Assembly: GCA_029237695.1 (NCBI GenBank) | Contig: CM055271.1 | Location: forward strand, 87,095,066-87,159,065 | Reading direction: 5' to 3' | From: Conchocele bisecta | Taxonomy: Eukaryota > Mollusca > Bivalvia > Lucinida > Thyasiridae | DNA: 64,000 nt | Shown: one piece after another, positions 10,691-22,137 of the stretch | Numbering within the stretch: the stretch's first letter is position 1 | Layout of the letters: each line of letters begins with the position of its first letter | Notes under the pieces: model-generated | What the model was told of the DNA's origin: nothing | Database searches by the model: none | The model's input: the letters and a program-made list of their open reading frames with translations, nothing else | Translations under genes and position numbers: made by a program

Positions 10691-11289
10691 CGAATTGCCA
10701 TCACCCCATATGGTGAGTCTGGAGGATTTTCTGAGATACCAGATGTATTGATTTCAACTTCAAAGAAGTTACTGATAGCAATCTGAGGTAATTAAGGACT
10801 GGCAACTCAGCCTATTTTCTAAAAAAGAACAAAAAAATCGACGAATGTAAAAATAGTTATCATACATGTATTAGTATGAAAAAATAGGCAATGGCATTTT
10901 TTAAATTCGTCCATAAATGAGCAAATTAAATTAATTAATTTGGTTCTAGTGCATTGCATGCAATGCCATGCATACACAGACTATTACACAAAGGAAATAG
11001 TCATACAATTTCAAAAAAATGATATACTTCAATACATGGGCTCATGGATGTACGTACATTTGTATATTTAGTTAATTTGTTATTCAATTGCACTCGTATG
11101 CCCAATAAGATGTTGTTCAAAGATATAAACACATTGTGGAAGCGGAACTATTTATCCTACGCAACACCTTTCCACCCATGTGTGATTTGCTACTGACTTG
11201 CAGACCTTTGTTCCTGCAAACACGTGATCATTTCTCATTCATTTCCAAATGACTTGCATGCATAGATAGGTGTTTTTTTTATAAGCGAA
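10691..11289. other. AT-rich non-coding sequence
   Basis: No conserved frame, inverted repeat or tandem array is evident. The right end may be the promoter or 5' leader of the Tudor-like gene fragment that starts at 11290. Confidence 0.4.
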
Positions 11290-12724
11290 ATGGCCGGAAA
11301 TATAAAACTTGGTGATCGTGTGCAGGCAGTAGATGAACTGGGTCGATGGACACTAGCAAAGATTACCAGTGTAGGTGATTATGGTGTGGAAGTGAAGTTT
11401 GTGGGATGGAGAGATGCCTTTAATACACGTGTATCGTGGGAAGAGGTCCGTCTCCCTTTGCCGCCATTGGAAGAATGGAATGGAATGGTGCTTAACGGCC
11501 CATCAACATAAAAGAGTATCATTTAGGGCCAAGCAATGTAGATGAAGAATAAAAATATTAGTAAAATAGTATGCAATATGTGATTAGGGTAAAAATATTA
11601 ATATGATGAACAATATATATATAGAAATATAAAACGTGTATAGAAATATAAAATTATAGAAATATGAGACATGTATGCAATGATAAAATTAAATCTTCCG
11701 ATACAAGTTAGTTTCATGGAGAAAGCGAAGCAAACCTTCAATGTTCTCCACCTGGAATAGCTCCGCAAGTGAAGTAACATTGAATTGTTTGCCTCGAATA
11801 TCGGCAAAATCGATACAGTCCAGTAGGATGTGTTGCACGGTAAATGCGCTGTGGCATGGAATACACCATGGACGCGGCTCACCTTTGAGCATATACGAAT
11901 GCGTTAGTCGTGTATGTCCAATGCGCAATCGACTAAGGACAACTTCATCCCGGCGTACATGTCTGTAGCCAGGAGTCCATTCGCCCAGAGTCGGTTCCAC
12001 AGCATGAAGTTTATTATCTGTGAGCAGATCCCACATATATATTTGAAAAATGAGCGGGGTGTTTCAAAATATGTTGCACAACTTACTGAGAAAATCGGAT
12101 ACAGTGTAAAGTTGAATGATATTAAGAAAATAGAGAAGCAGTTTGTGAAAGTTAAAAAACCTACAGATCCAGTTGAATTTAAGCGGTTTGATTCTTTGTG
12201 CCATGAAGTGTTTCTGGTTTCATGTCATTGACTATTTGGATGGAATGGACACTGAGAAGAGACAAAATCATCACATGGTCAGTTTCCGCAGCACGAAAAC
12301 GCAGGCAGCATAATCGCAAGAAACATATCGAAATGAGACAAGAAATGTTACGACGAGCATCTATGAAACGCGAAATGAAATCTACCAAAGAGAGAAATAA
12401 GCTAGAAAAGAAAGTGAAGACCGTCAAACCAGCTGACATTGAACAAGAGTTTCCAGAGTTATAAAAGAATGCACACAGGGACTTAACAGACATCCTCACG
12501 GGTAATATTGTCAGTCGAAATATATGCCACACATGGTATGACCGTACAACGCAAGAGAAAGTGATATATTCTGGCAGGATAGACAAGCTGAAACGCAAGT
12601 CAAAGAATGTGTATGTTGTTGCATATTGGAATCAGGATAAACATATGAAAATGCTGTAGATTACGACATGTCGAAATTTGAATTAGCAGCTGACTTCGTG
12701 AGTGAAGACTTAATAGTGTCATAA
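11290..12724 (+). pseudogene. Uncharacterised Tudor/chromo-barrel-like gene, interrupted
   Basis: From the ATG at 11290 the first 62 residues read KLGDRVQAVDELGRWTLAKI, then VKFVGWRDAFNTRVSWEEVR. This is the GD-V-A-D-GRW..AKI....V.F.GW pattern of a Tudor/chromo-barrel-like fold that binds modified histones or arginines. A LINE fragment (11473-12035) cuts it. Downstream coding continues in changing frames: NERGVSKYVAQLTEKIGYSV near 12045, DYLDGMDTEKRQNHHMVSF near 12225, a basic coiled-coil-like stretch (12290-12465), then GNIVSRNICHTWYDRTTQEK. A second small domain with YVVAYWNQD and FELAADFVSEDLIVS ends at a TAA at 12722-12724. The frameshifts and the stop after EFPEL (12464) indicate decay, though some breaks could be introns. 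The protein is not recognised beyond these domain-like patterns. Confidence 0.5.
11473..12035 (-). mobile_element. LINE 3' fragment inside the Tudor-like gene
   Basis: The minus-strand LINE end, from WDLLTDNKLHAVEPTLGEWT through the Cys-rich tail and the 3' UTR to the CCATTCCATTC tail. The 115-residue frame 12036-11689 is uninterrupted. Its tail merges with the 'gaagaatgg' codons of the host gene, so no clean target duplication can be defined. Confidence 0.8.
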
Positions 12725-14760
12725 ACTAACAAGAGAAAGTCAAGCAGAAATATTAACTAATATGAGTGACAAACATCTGTTGACATCATGGACATAGTCA
12801 TTCCCATTGGAGCGTGCGATATATGGTCAACTTATCGGCAGCGGAAATCGATGCTCGTTGCCTGATCCAACCACGCCCACTACCTTTACAGCTCACTAGT
12901 AATAAGTTTTAATTTGTCACCATGACTAGAACAATTGGGCTTATGGCATTTGTGAGCAGCTTAGCTTCTGATCTGCTGGCCCACACCCGCATCCTGATAA
13001 AAATCTGTACTATTTGTCAGAAGCATGATGACGGTTTCATTGACTAAATGGCAAACAGCTCAGATCTGCAGATGCACAGTCTGATCAGGGTCTACACTGG
13101 TCACAAAGGCCATAATCCCCAATTCTCCAGTCACAGTTGAAAGGATTGACGAATAGATGTAATATGCACTGTGTTTTAATACTGTCTGTACTGTAGGGAG
13201 TTTCTATGTCAACATTACATTTTTTTGCTGAAATATCACTGAAGTTGTGGTTATTCACATAACTAATTATTGCTCATTGTTGCTAATTAATTAATAAATA
13301 AATATGGGTATGAAAGCTGTATTTTGGGCATATAAGGGCATTTTGTATGCTATCTTTGATGAAAATGGTTTTGATAAACTTAGAAATAACGAAGTCTGTA
13401 ATTTTTAGGTGCATCGTCAAAAATTAGTCGCGCGTAACGTTATTATAAATCTTAATTATTCATGTAATAATTGCTAATTAACTCGACACATATTCAAGAT
13501 AGTGACAATTAGTGTGTATTATGTTAATGAGTATGTCAATATGAATATTTTCTGAAAATGTGAAGTTGATATGTTAAAAAATAAAGAATTTACAACATTT
13601 TATGTAAAAAAATCATCAAAATTTGGTCACGCGATTTGCCTTTGCCTTTGACTTTGTTTTAAGGTAAAACAAAGGCACAGAAATCACCAAAATATTCCGC
13701 AAACTCTCAACTTCAAATTCCCATACTTTTTTTACTATTTGTCCCACAACAAAGATCCAACTATCAATGTAAAGGTATGTTTTAGCTCTTTCTAATGATT
13801 GCATTTGCAACGAAATCCAATATAATTTAACAATTTTGTCACGTACCTACACTTTCAGAAGAATAGTATGTAACAGATGTAACCGTATGTAACCAAAGAC
13901 AAAGACGAAAGAGCGTGTAACCGTGTAACCCGAAAATGAAAGGCATAAACAAGATTCATTGCCCATCTCTGCAGAGCATGCTTTAATATTGTTTATAACA
14001 TTGCGACAAGACATGTAACCTATGTAACCAATGTAACCAATGCATTGCTATACGAGTCATTCTCAGAATACGCAAAAATTGCTGTCTTTTGTATATTTTA
14101 ACATATATTTTGTATTATTGTCTCGGAATTGTATCTGACCAATTAAAGTACTAACATACAAACTCATTTATAATGCATTACCGAATATTAAAGTGCAAAA
14201 TGCAGAAGAGATAACATGTTTCTACGATCAACCAAGTAACAAAAACAGTGTCCCTACCAGTGGGTAGAGCGATTTAAAGTGTATTAAGTTTTAATAAAGC
14301 TGATATTTTACGGAGACAGAAACTGCATATTTTATGTAAATAAACACTTCAGAACATACAATTAATCTTAAATGAATACATGTTTTGCAAAATGTTTAAA
14401 TTAATGTGTAAATAACTGTCCGTTTCGATACAGTCCTTCCTGTAACAATAATGCTGAACAGCTGTGTAAGAAATGATCCCCAAGTTTTTCTGACAGAGTT
14501 ACCTCCCATCAGTCTCAGAGATACTTCCTGTCTGGGAAACAAAGCATGAGGTTTCAGATGCTGCAACATTAAAGGTACATGCCCACGCAGCAGGTTACAC
14601 TGTACTACTACTTTTCATTTTCTGTCATGCCTTATATGAGCCATTTGTTTACCCACTAACGAGTTATTTTTAATTACGGCGCGTGTTAATTGGTGTTAAA
14701 TCACATTTTATATGCCGCGACCAGAAAGGGTATTTTCCGACCTCGTGCTATTTTTACCAA
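12725..14760. other. AT-rich non-coding region with a MITE fragment and GTAACC motifs
   Basis: No convincing coding frame. Near 12940-13130 there is a decayed palindromic MITE fragment (gcagatgcacagtctgatca, then gggtctacactggtcacaaa) of the family seen complete at 16211-16466. Around 13870-14040 'tgtaacc' recurs many times in loose array. The motif GTCCTTCCTGTAAC appears at about 14433; it is the hallmark of the satellite at 22.9-28.3 kb. Confidence 0.4.
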
Positions 14761-15073
14761 CACGCATCACGTGACACGGTCAATCATATCACATCTTTGA
14801 CATGCGCAGTGAAGTATCGGAAGTTGAGAAGAAGTATCGGAAATTGAGAAGAAAAATCTCTGTTCGAGTCCAAATCTAAATCTCCACGTAACTCTTTCCA
14901 TTTGGTGATCTGGTCGCCAATATTAACCACTCTCTCTCTCTGTACTGCCTGTCATTCAGACATTTCGCCTTTTTTTTGGCCGACGCCTTTTCATACAATT
15001 TCCGTCCTGGACATTTCGACATGTTGATATTCTTGTTTACATATTGGGAAGCCTACTGGCGCGCGTAGTATAC

Positions 15074-15085
15074 TGCGCATGCGCA
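15074..15085. promoter_or_regulatory. NRF-1-like palindrome in a possible promoter
   Basis: TGCGCATGCGCA is a perfect match to the palindromic NRF-1 site that is typical of animal core promoters. It stands in a locally GC-richer stretch (14690-15140) that also has CACGTGAC at about 14768. A transcript start here is inference; no coding exon is recognised on either side. Confidence 0.3.
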
Positions 15086-15362
15086 CCGCATGCCGTGATG
15101 TGAAAGTCGTCGCCCCCAACATTATCAAAATAGACTGTTACCGCCGCGTGTCGCTAACAGTAAATTGATAATTAATAAATGATTATATTTGTATAGTCAG
15201 TCTTTCCTGTAACATGCATTATATATTTAGGATTATAAATCTATTTATATGTGTACATATTGGCCAACAGTGAACTAAATTTTATTAAAACAATCACTGC
15301 TTTCGAAACCATTTATTAATGTGTGATTTCCTGATACTTTTACCAATATGCTTTGATACAAA

Positions 15363-16150
15363 TGTGGAAAGATGTCCCTGTGTGTTACAGGAGAGACAAG
15401 TCCGTTACAAAGGAGGGAAATTGGCTGATTATTATCGTGGCCGCCTGCCGTGGGCGCGATGCAGTCGGCACTTTTGGCGTGCATCTGTGTGTCCGTGCGT
15501 CAGCTATTTACATTAAAGTCTTTAAGTACCAAATATATCTGAAACAGTAAGTCTGATAGACTTGAAACTTTGCAAACTTGTACTTCTTTATAACTATATA
15601 TTTTTCATTCTATAGCTCAATCATGCTGCCCCCTTGGCCAAGGTCAAGGTTAAATTACTCGCCTCCACAACCATAAGTCTGAGTGACTTACAGCTTTTTA
15701 TATCTGCAAAATTTCTACTAAACGTTTCAGTACTTGATATCTCTGTGACCACATACACACACGGAGGTGTGTTACAGGAGGGACAAGTCCGTTACAAGAG
15801 GGAAATTGGCTGATTATTATCGTGGCCGCCTGTCATGAGCGCGATGTAGTCAGCGCTTTTGGCGTGCATCTGTGTGTCCGTGCGTCCGATATTTGCATTA
15901 ACGTTTGGAATGCCGCTTGATGAGTAAAAACTTAATATTAAAAGCTTTCACTTAATTCGTATCGTGATTCTCTATACAATTCAGCTTGGTATACCATCAG
16001 AAAATACCGTATTTCAGCATATTTCACTGGTATTTCCTTAAACGGCTACGTAGCCATTTTGACAAAAATGGGCGGTATGCCAGTTTAAGTACCAACTATA
16101 TATTTGAAACATCATCACACACCACTCTGTAATAAAATTGTTGTCATCCA
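15363..16150 (+). repeat. Two-unit repeat with GTTACAGGA motif
   Basis: The segment gtgttacaggagagacaagt through 'cgtggccgcctg', 'ggcgtgcatctgtgtgtccg' and 'tgcatta' occurs at 15378-15510 and again, slightly diverged, at 15770-15900. The 'gtggccgcctg..gtgggcgcgatg' part looks like the GC-rich terminal region of the tandem-cored elements described elsewhere in the window. No protein is encoded. Confidence 0.45.
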
Positions 16151-16210
16151 CCGACCTCAAGGTCAAGGTCACAGACATTGCTATCAGGGCTCAAGCCCTC
16201 GCTTACTGAC

Positions 16211-16466
16211 ATATGAGCCAGCGCATGAGAAAACCTACAACTTAGCATGTGCAACCAGCATAGACCCAGATCAGTCTGCGCCTCCGCGCAGTCTGATCTG
16301 GTTCTACACTGGTTGACAGAGGCTTGTTCCGAAATATTCTGGAGTATATTAAGCCGTGTGGACTATGAGCAGAATTCGAGTATATGTCTGTACGAGTAAA
16401 TGGATGTGGTTGTATGCTGCTTGAAAATATGCTAAGTTGTAGGTTTTCTCATGCGCTGGCTCATAT
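16211..16466. mobile_element. Palindromic MITE (256 bp)
   Basis: Inverted arms of about 36 bp: ATATGAGCCAGCGCATGAGA starts the left arm at 16211 and its complement ends the right arm at 16466. Inside lie 'cagcatagacccagatcagt' and 'gcgcctccgcgc', also in inverted form. I recognise this as a common bivalve MITE type. It lies just upstream of the ATG of the large decayed gene at 16506. Related fragments occur near 12940-13130 and 53965-54030. Confidence 0.7.
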
Positions 16467-17110
16467 CTCGTTATTCAATCTTTTTCTATCCATCTTCCAG
16501 GAAAAATGGCCATGTCTAATGCTGAAAGGCAGCGGAAATTTCGCCAAACTCGGAATGAAGACCCAGTTAAACGACAGAAGTACCTCCAGAGAGAAAAAGC
16601 TCCAGAGAGAAAAAGCTAAGTACAAGGAGGATAAAGCGCGAGGAAAAAAGAAGAACACTAAAGATATGACTGATTAGAGAAAAGCGGTCTGCTCGAAAAA
16701 GATGGAGAAACCAAAAACGAAAGAACAGAAAAGAAGGACTTTGAGAAAATGCTGTTAACTCCTCCTGATTCTCCAAATAATCAAGGTGAAGGAAATGTTT
16801 TGTCGAGACAGAAAAAACAAAGCCTCAAACAGAAAAATAAAGAGCAGGCCAAATGCTACAGGAACAACGAGGAATTAAGAAAAAACCTAGACATACAAAA
16901 GAAAAAAAAGGAAATGTACAAAAAGAGATGGCAACGCGAAAAGGCGAAATCGAAACCTACAGCGTCAGATCCAGATACACCAAGAACCAAAACCAGAAAT
17001 CTTCTGAGGCATACCCTACAAAAGTGGTTAGAACGACATTTGTGTTTCATAATGCACTAGTACAACAAATAAGAGAAAATTACAAACACAAACTAAAGAA
17101 AGGAGAACAA

Positions 17111-18692
17111 GAAACGAGGCAAAGCCACGAAGGCCAGGTTTTTTCCAAGCATAGACACTTGGATAACATAATTATACCCACTTTTTGTAGACTAGATGGC
17201 CGTGGCCTGCATGTCGCGCCTGCGAGGCATGGACACTAAAAAAATAGATATAGTAGATGGAAAAACTTTAACGAAAAAACTTTAACCGGACACGGACGTA
17301 CGGACGGAAGGACGGACGTATTCCAAAATGCCAACGATATCGCGCTTTCCGCAAGCGGGTGCAACAATGATGATAAACACCCATGTGAAGTATCAAGGTA
17401 ATGGGTGAAGCAGTTGCAGAGATATAGTACACGAAAAAACTTTAACAAAAAAATTCAAAGTAATTTGACCTTGACATTGGGCACAGGGGCCGCACGGTTG
17501 GGGGTTAGAATGAAAATATGGATGATGATAAACACCCATGTGAAGTTTCAAGGTAATGGACGAAGCAGTTGCAGAGATATACTATAACGAAAAAGTTTTA
17601 ACCAAAAAACTTTAACCAGACGTACGTTAAAAAGTTAACGTTGAAATGGCTAAGTCAATTACGTAGAAATAATAGGTGAAGGTAAAAAAATGGTCACATG
17701 TTGGATAGTTGTATGTGGTAGGCACCCCTTGGTTATGAAGCTGTGAAAGTTTGGTGGTCCTAGGTGGTACAGTACCAAAGAAATGGACTTAAACACGAAA
17801 ACTTAACATTGTAAACGCGAAAACTTAACATTGAAAATGGCTAAGTCGACTGCGCGGAAAAAATGGGTGAAGTTAAAAAAAAAAAAAGTAACATGTTGGA
17901 TAGTGATATGTGGTGGGCACCCCTTGATTATGAAGCTGTGAAAGTTTGGTTGTCTAGTTGGTACAGTACACAAAGAAATGGACTTAAACACGGGAAACTT
18001 AACATTGAAACGCGGAGAAAACTTAACATTGAAAATGGCTAAGTCGATTGCACGGAAAAAATGGGTGAAGTTAAAAAAAAAGTAACATGTTGGATAGTGA
18101 TATGTGGTGGGCACCCCTTGATTATGAAGCTGTGAAAGTTTGGTGGTCCTAGGTGGTACAGTAACAAAGAAATGGACTCAAACACGAAAACTTAACATTG
18201 ATTGTGGACGCCGCCCGCCGCCCGCCGCCCGCCCGCCCGGCTTTCGCCAATCCAATAGCCTGGATTTTTTTTCAAAAAACCTGGCTAAAAAAGTAACATG
18301 TTGGATAGTGATATGTGGTGGGCACCCCTTGATTATGAAGCTGTGAAAGTTTGGTGGTCCTAGGTGGTACAGTACCAAAGAAATGGACTTAAACACGAAA
18401 ACTTAACATTGTAAACGCGAAAACTTAACATTGAAAATGGCTAAGTCGACTACGTGGAAAAAATGGGTCAAGTTAAAAAAAAAGTAACATGTTGGATAGT
18501 GATATGTGGTGGGCACCCTTTGATTATGAAGTTGTGAAAATTTGGTGGTCCTAGGTGGTACAGTAACAAAGAAATGGACTCAAACACGAAAACTTAACAT
18601 TGATTGTGGACGCCGCCCGCCGCCCGCCCGCCGCCCGCCCGCCCGGCTTTCGCCAATCCAATAGCCAGGATTTTTTTTCAAAAAACCTGGCT
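17111..18692 (-). mobile_element. Element C, second copy, with duplicated terminus
   Basis: The reverse complement of this block matches the insert at 59295-60708: it starts AGCCAGG plus a T run, then has an A-run hairpin, gcgggcggc repeats, 'gttaagttttcgtgttt' units and, further on, 'ctctgcaactgcttc' units, ending 'ggctttgcctcgtttc'. It lies in an A5 (T5 on the minus strand) tract of the OTU gene. The start hairpin and its GC-rich tract occur twice (about 18196-18290 and 18601-18692), separated by one core unit, so this copy has a duplicated terminus. The gene's reading resumes immediately at 18693. Confidence 0.7.
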
Positions 18693-18925
18693 AAAAACGA
18701 AGTATTGCGAATATTCTATCTGGATGCCTATTGAGAAAGAATAAATTGAAATCTGCTGCTTTCAAAGCCGTAGGAATATATACATCAGTTATTGGAGCGT
18801 GGAAAAGAGAATTGTGTCTTTCTTCCAGAGTTTGTAAGGACATAAAGAGTTTTTCGAGAGAGATGATGTGTCGGAGAGTTGCCACAGGGGTGAAAAACAC
18901 AATAACCTTGAAAAAGTTAAAACAA

Positions 18926-19275
18926 GAAATGCGTCTGTCGAACGCGGATGCCACAGCATATTTGAGAAACTGCGACAGTGGTTAACCGAAAAGTGTGACG
19001 GACGGACGGACAGACGGATGGACGGACGGACAGACGGATGGACGGACGGACAGACGGACGTTCCAACATTTTGGGTTTATGGGGTATTTCCATTGTTTGA
19101 AGAACAAAGAAAAAGCCCCTAAACAACATTAGAGTTTAACAGCTTACGGAATGTTACAAAGGAATCTTTTGTTCCTAACCACGCCCCTAAGCTCTCAAAC
19201 CCCCGGACGTTGGCCCGGACAGACGGACGGTCCAAACACTATATGCCACCAGTTTCTTCGAAACCCGGTGGCATA
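18926..19275 (+). mobile_element. gacgga-type short element
   Basis: It begins aagaaatgcgtctg, carries a run of gacggacggacagacggatg units (about 19008-19060), and ends in the palindrome TATGCCACC..GGTGGCATA (19241-19275). It is inserted between the codons of KKLKQ and KQRRIL in the decayed gene. The flanking AAAACA on both sides may be a short target duplication. A truncated copy is at 1662-1815. Confidence 0.65.
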
Positions 19276-20689
19276 AAAACAGCGTCGGATTTTGAATGAT
19301 ACGTTACAAAATTTACATTTGAAATACCTCAGTGAAGGGAAACGCGACATAGGTTACTCGACCTTCTGCAGGCTTCGGCCGTTTTGGGTTTTGTTCCCCA
19401 CAGAGAGACAGGAACACATGTTTGTGTAAACTTTGTGAAAATATCCAGTACATTGCATCTGCTTTTAAACAAAGCAGGGGCAATAAGGAGTGATGATTTG
19501 CACGATATACTTTCAAATGCAGTTTGTAACACTAAAAGTAAGAAATGCATGTATGAGGAATGTGCTAAGTGTAAGGATGCAAGAATTGAATAACCATCGC
19601 CAGAATGACGAAGTGGAATGGTTCCAGTGGCGAAACAAAGTCGAGAAAAGAACAATTAAAACGGGTGCCAAAGTACAGATAAAAGAAGTTGCATTCACAA
19701 GAAAAGAAACCATGCATGGGAAAGTTTGCGATCTAGCTGAACAATTGGAAATAGAACTCGAACGTTACAAGCATCACAGCTTCAATACAATGAATCAGTA
19801 CAAATATTTGAAAGAAAAAAGAGAAGATCTACAAGAACATGAGTGCATCGTTCACGTTGATTTCTCAGAGAACTACACTTGCAAATTGGGGAAGGAGGTG
19901 CAAAGCATGCATTTTGGTGCTTCTAAAAAACAACTTAGCCTTCACACTGGTGTATATTAAGTGCCTGGTCCACTCTCAAGAAAAGCTAAGACATTTTGCA
20001 CTGTATCCGACAGTTTGAATCATCTCCAATCTTGAAAGACATAACAAAATGAAAACCCCGAAGTCACCCACATCAAAATGTTTACCGATGTACCAACCAC
20101 CCAGTACAGGCAAAAGGGGAATTTCTTTCTTTTTTCAACACAAATTCGCTGTCTCGGTTTTGAAAGCGCGGAATGGAACTTTTTCGAAGCAGGTCACGGC
20201 AAAGGCATACCTGATGCAGTTGAAGGGTCAGTTAACAGGGGTGCAGACAGGAAAGTCATATTCGGTACAGATATCTTTTCATCAGAGTCGTTTGCAAATG
20301 TGATGAGGAATAGTGCAACTAAAGTGAGTGTCATCACCGAAGAGGAGATTTCCTTAACACTGAAGCCTTTGCAAGGAACCATGAGGCTTCATCAAATTAC
20401 AGCCAATAATCCTGGTCAATTTGTTTTCAGAGATGTCAGCGGTCATTGCAGGAAAACTGAAGAATGCAAAGGGCATGAATGGAAACATGGTTACATAACA
20501 TCACAAACAGTTGACAATAAAAGAAAAGTGTTCGAAAGCAAAGATGGCAAACAGTGTGGTAATACAGTGGAGAAAGAAACCAGTAAATCATCATACGGAG
20601 AAGAATCACGAGAAGAAGAGTTCAAAGAATACCTCAATGATTTTAAAAAAATGCAGAAGTTTCAGGACTTTGAAAGCAAAATGTAAAGA

Positions 20690-21419
20690 GATTGATAATC
20701 AATTGAAACCATTTCCCTTTTTGCCCAGAGATATAAATATTGTCAATGGCAATCTGGAAATAGATCTAGATCAACAGGAGATCTATCCAGATGATGTGCC
20801 AGTCTCGGACACCCGCTTCCCTTGCTCCGTTGCTGCAGATGGGAATTGCCTCCCTTCATGTGGCAGCGTGTACACCTTTGGACATCCAGACAGTGTGGCT
20901 GAACTAAGGGTTAGGATTCTTACAGAGTTTGTGTTAAATGAAGATACGTATTTGGATAATGAGTTTCTAAAGATGGGACTGGAGACGGGCAACAGTAAGC
21001 AGGACTTGACAACAATGTATGCTCAATGTTCCGACTTGTACATCCCTAGAACGAAACTAAATGAGGATGTAGTATTAAGTATTTACAGGCTTGAAAACAT
21101 GAAAATTCGCCTTGCACGTGAATTCATGTGTATTTGGCAAATACACTCACTTGCAAGTGGACTACAAGTACCTATTTTGTCAGTCTACCCAAAATTAGGA
21201 AACCCTAATGTTCGTCATGATCTGCACCGCCTTGTAGTCCCAAGAACTACACGTTCATTCCAACATCCTGTATGCATATTATGGTGCAGTACCAGGACTG
21301 CCGAATGGGCAAAAGAACATTGGCGGCCAAACCACTTCATACCTTCCATACCTGTTTATTCTGCAGACAATACAAGTGTCCCAAGGGAACAAACTGGTGA
21401 GGAAGGGGGAGATGAATGA
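20690..21419 (+). pseudogene. OTU-type cysteine protease domain of the large gene
   Basis: The frame from 20511 to 21419 carries the OTU signature AADGNCLPSCGS, with catalytic Asp at residue 110 and Cys at 113, and closes with HWRPNHFIP, whose His (residue 275) is the OTU catalytic His. OTU proteases remove ubiquitin or similar modifiers; in transposon proteins their role is usually unknown. Upstream the DDE-like part ends in another frame at 20686. An A4 run just before that stop (about 20677-20680) is where a single extra A would separate the two parts. At 21419 a TGA interrupts, and the acidic linker continues in the next frame after a G5 run. The domain itself shows no internal stop over about 240 codons, and the active-site residues are kept. 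Confidence 0.7.
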
Positions 21420-21708
21420 TAGGGATGGTGGGGAGGAATTGAAACCAAGATGTGGGGCCAGAGAGGAGGAAGAGGAGATGGAGATGAGAGATTGTGATGG
21501 AGAGGAGGAAGAGAAGATGAGAGGTGGGGAAGGAGATAAGAATGTGGAGATGAGCGATGGGAAAAGAGAGCAGGAAGTGGGGATGCGAGATGGAGACAAT
21601 GAAGACGGGGTGATTAGAGGTGGTGAAGGAAAGGTGGACGTGCAAATGGTAGATAATGACGGAGAGCAGACCAGGGAGACGATCAGTTGCGATGGACAGG
21701 AGGAAGTG

Positions 21709-22137
21709 GACATGACGGGTGGTGAATGACAGGAGGAAGGGGAGATGACGGGTGGGAAAGGACAGGAGGAAGGGGACATGACGGGTTGCGAAGGACAGGA
21801 GGAAGGGGAAATGACGGGTGGCGAAGGACAGGAGGAAGGGGACATGACGGGTGGCGAAGGACAGGAGGAAGGGGAGATGCCGGGTGGCGAAGGACAGGAG
21901 GAAGGGGACATGACGGGTGGCGATGGACAGGAGGAAGGGGACATGACGGGTGACGAAGGACAGGAGGCAGGGGAGACGACGGGTGGCGAAGGACAGGAGG
22001 AAAGGGTGATGACAGGTGGCGAAGGACAGGAGGAAGGGGACATGACGGATGGCGAAGGACAGGAAGAAGGGGAAATGACGGGTGGCGAAGGACAGGAGGA
22101 AGGGGAGATGACGGGTGGCGAAGGACAGGAGGAAAAG
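21709..22137 (+). repeat. 33-bp coding minisatellite, about 13 units
   Basis: Thirteen near-identical 33-bp units encode the 11-residue acidic repeat [11 protein letters not shown] in one frame. The unit length is a multiple of three, so copy-number change keeps the frame. A GGA to TGA change gives a stop at 21727-21729 in the first unit. Looser Asp/Glu-rich sequence without the strict period precedes it from 21420. It forms a flexible, strongly acidic linker between the OTU domain and the C-terminal domain. Confidence 0.9.
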
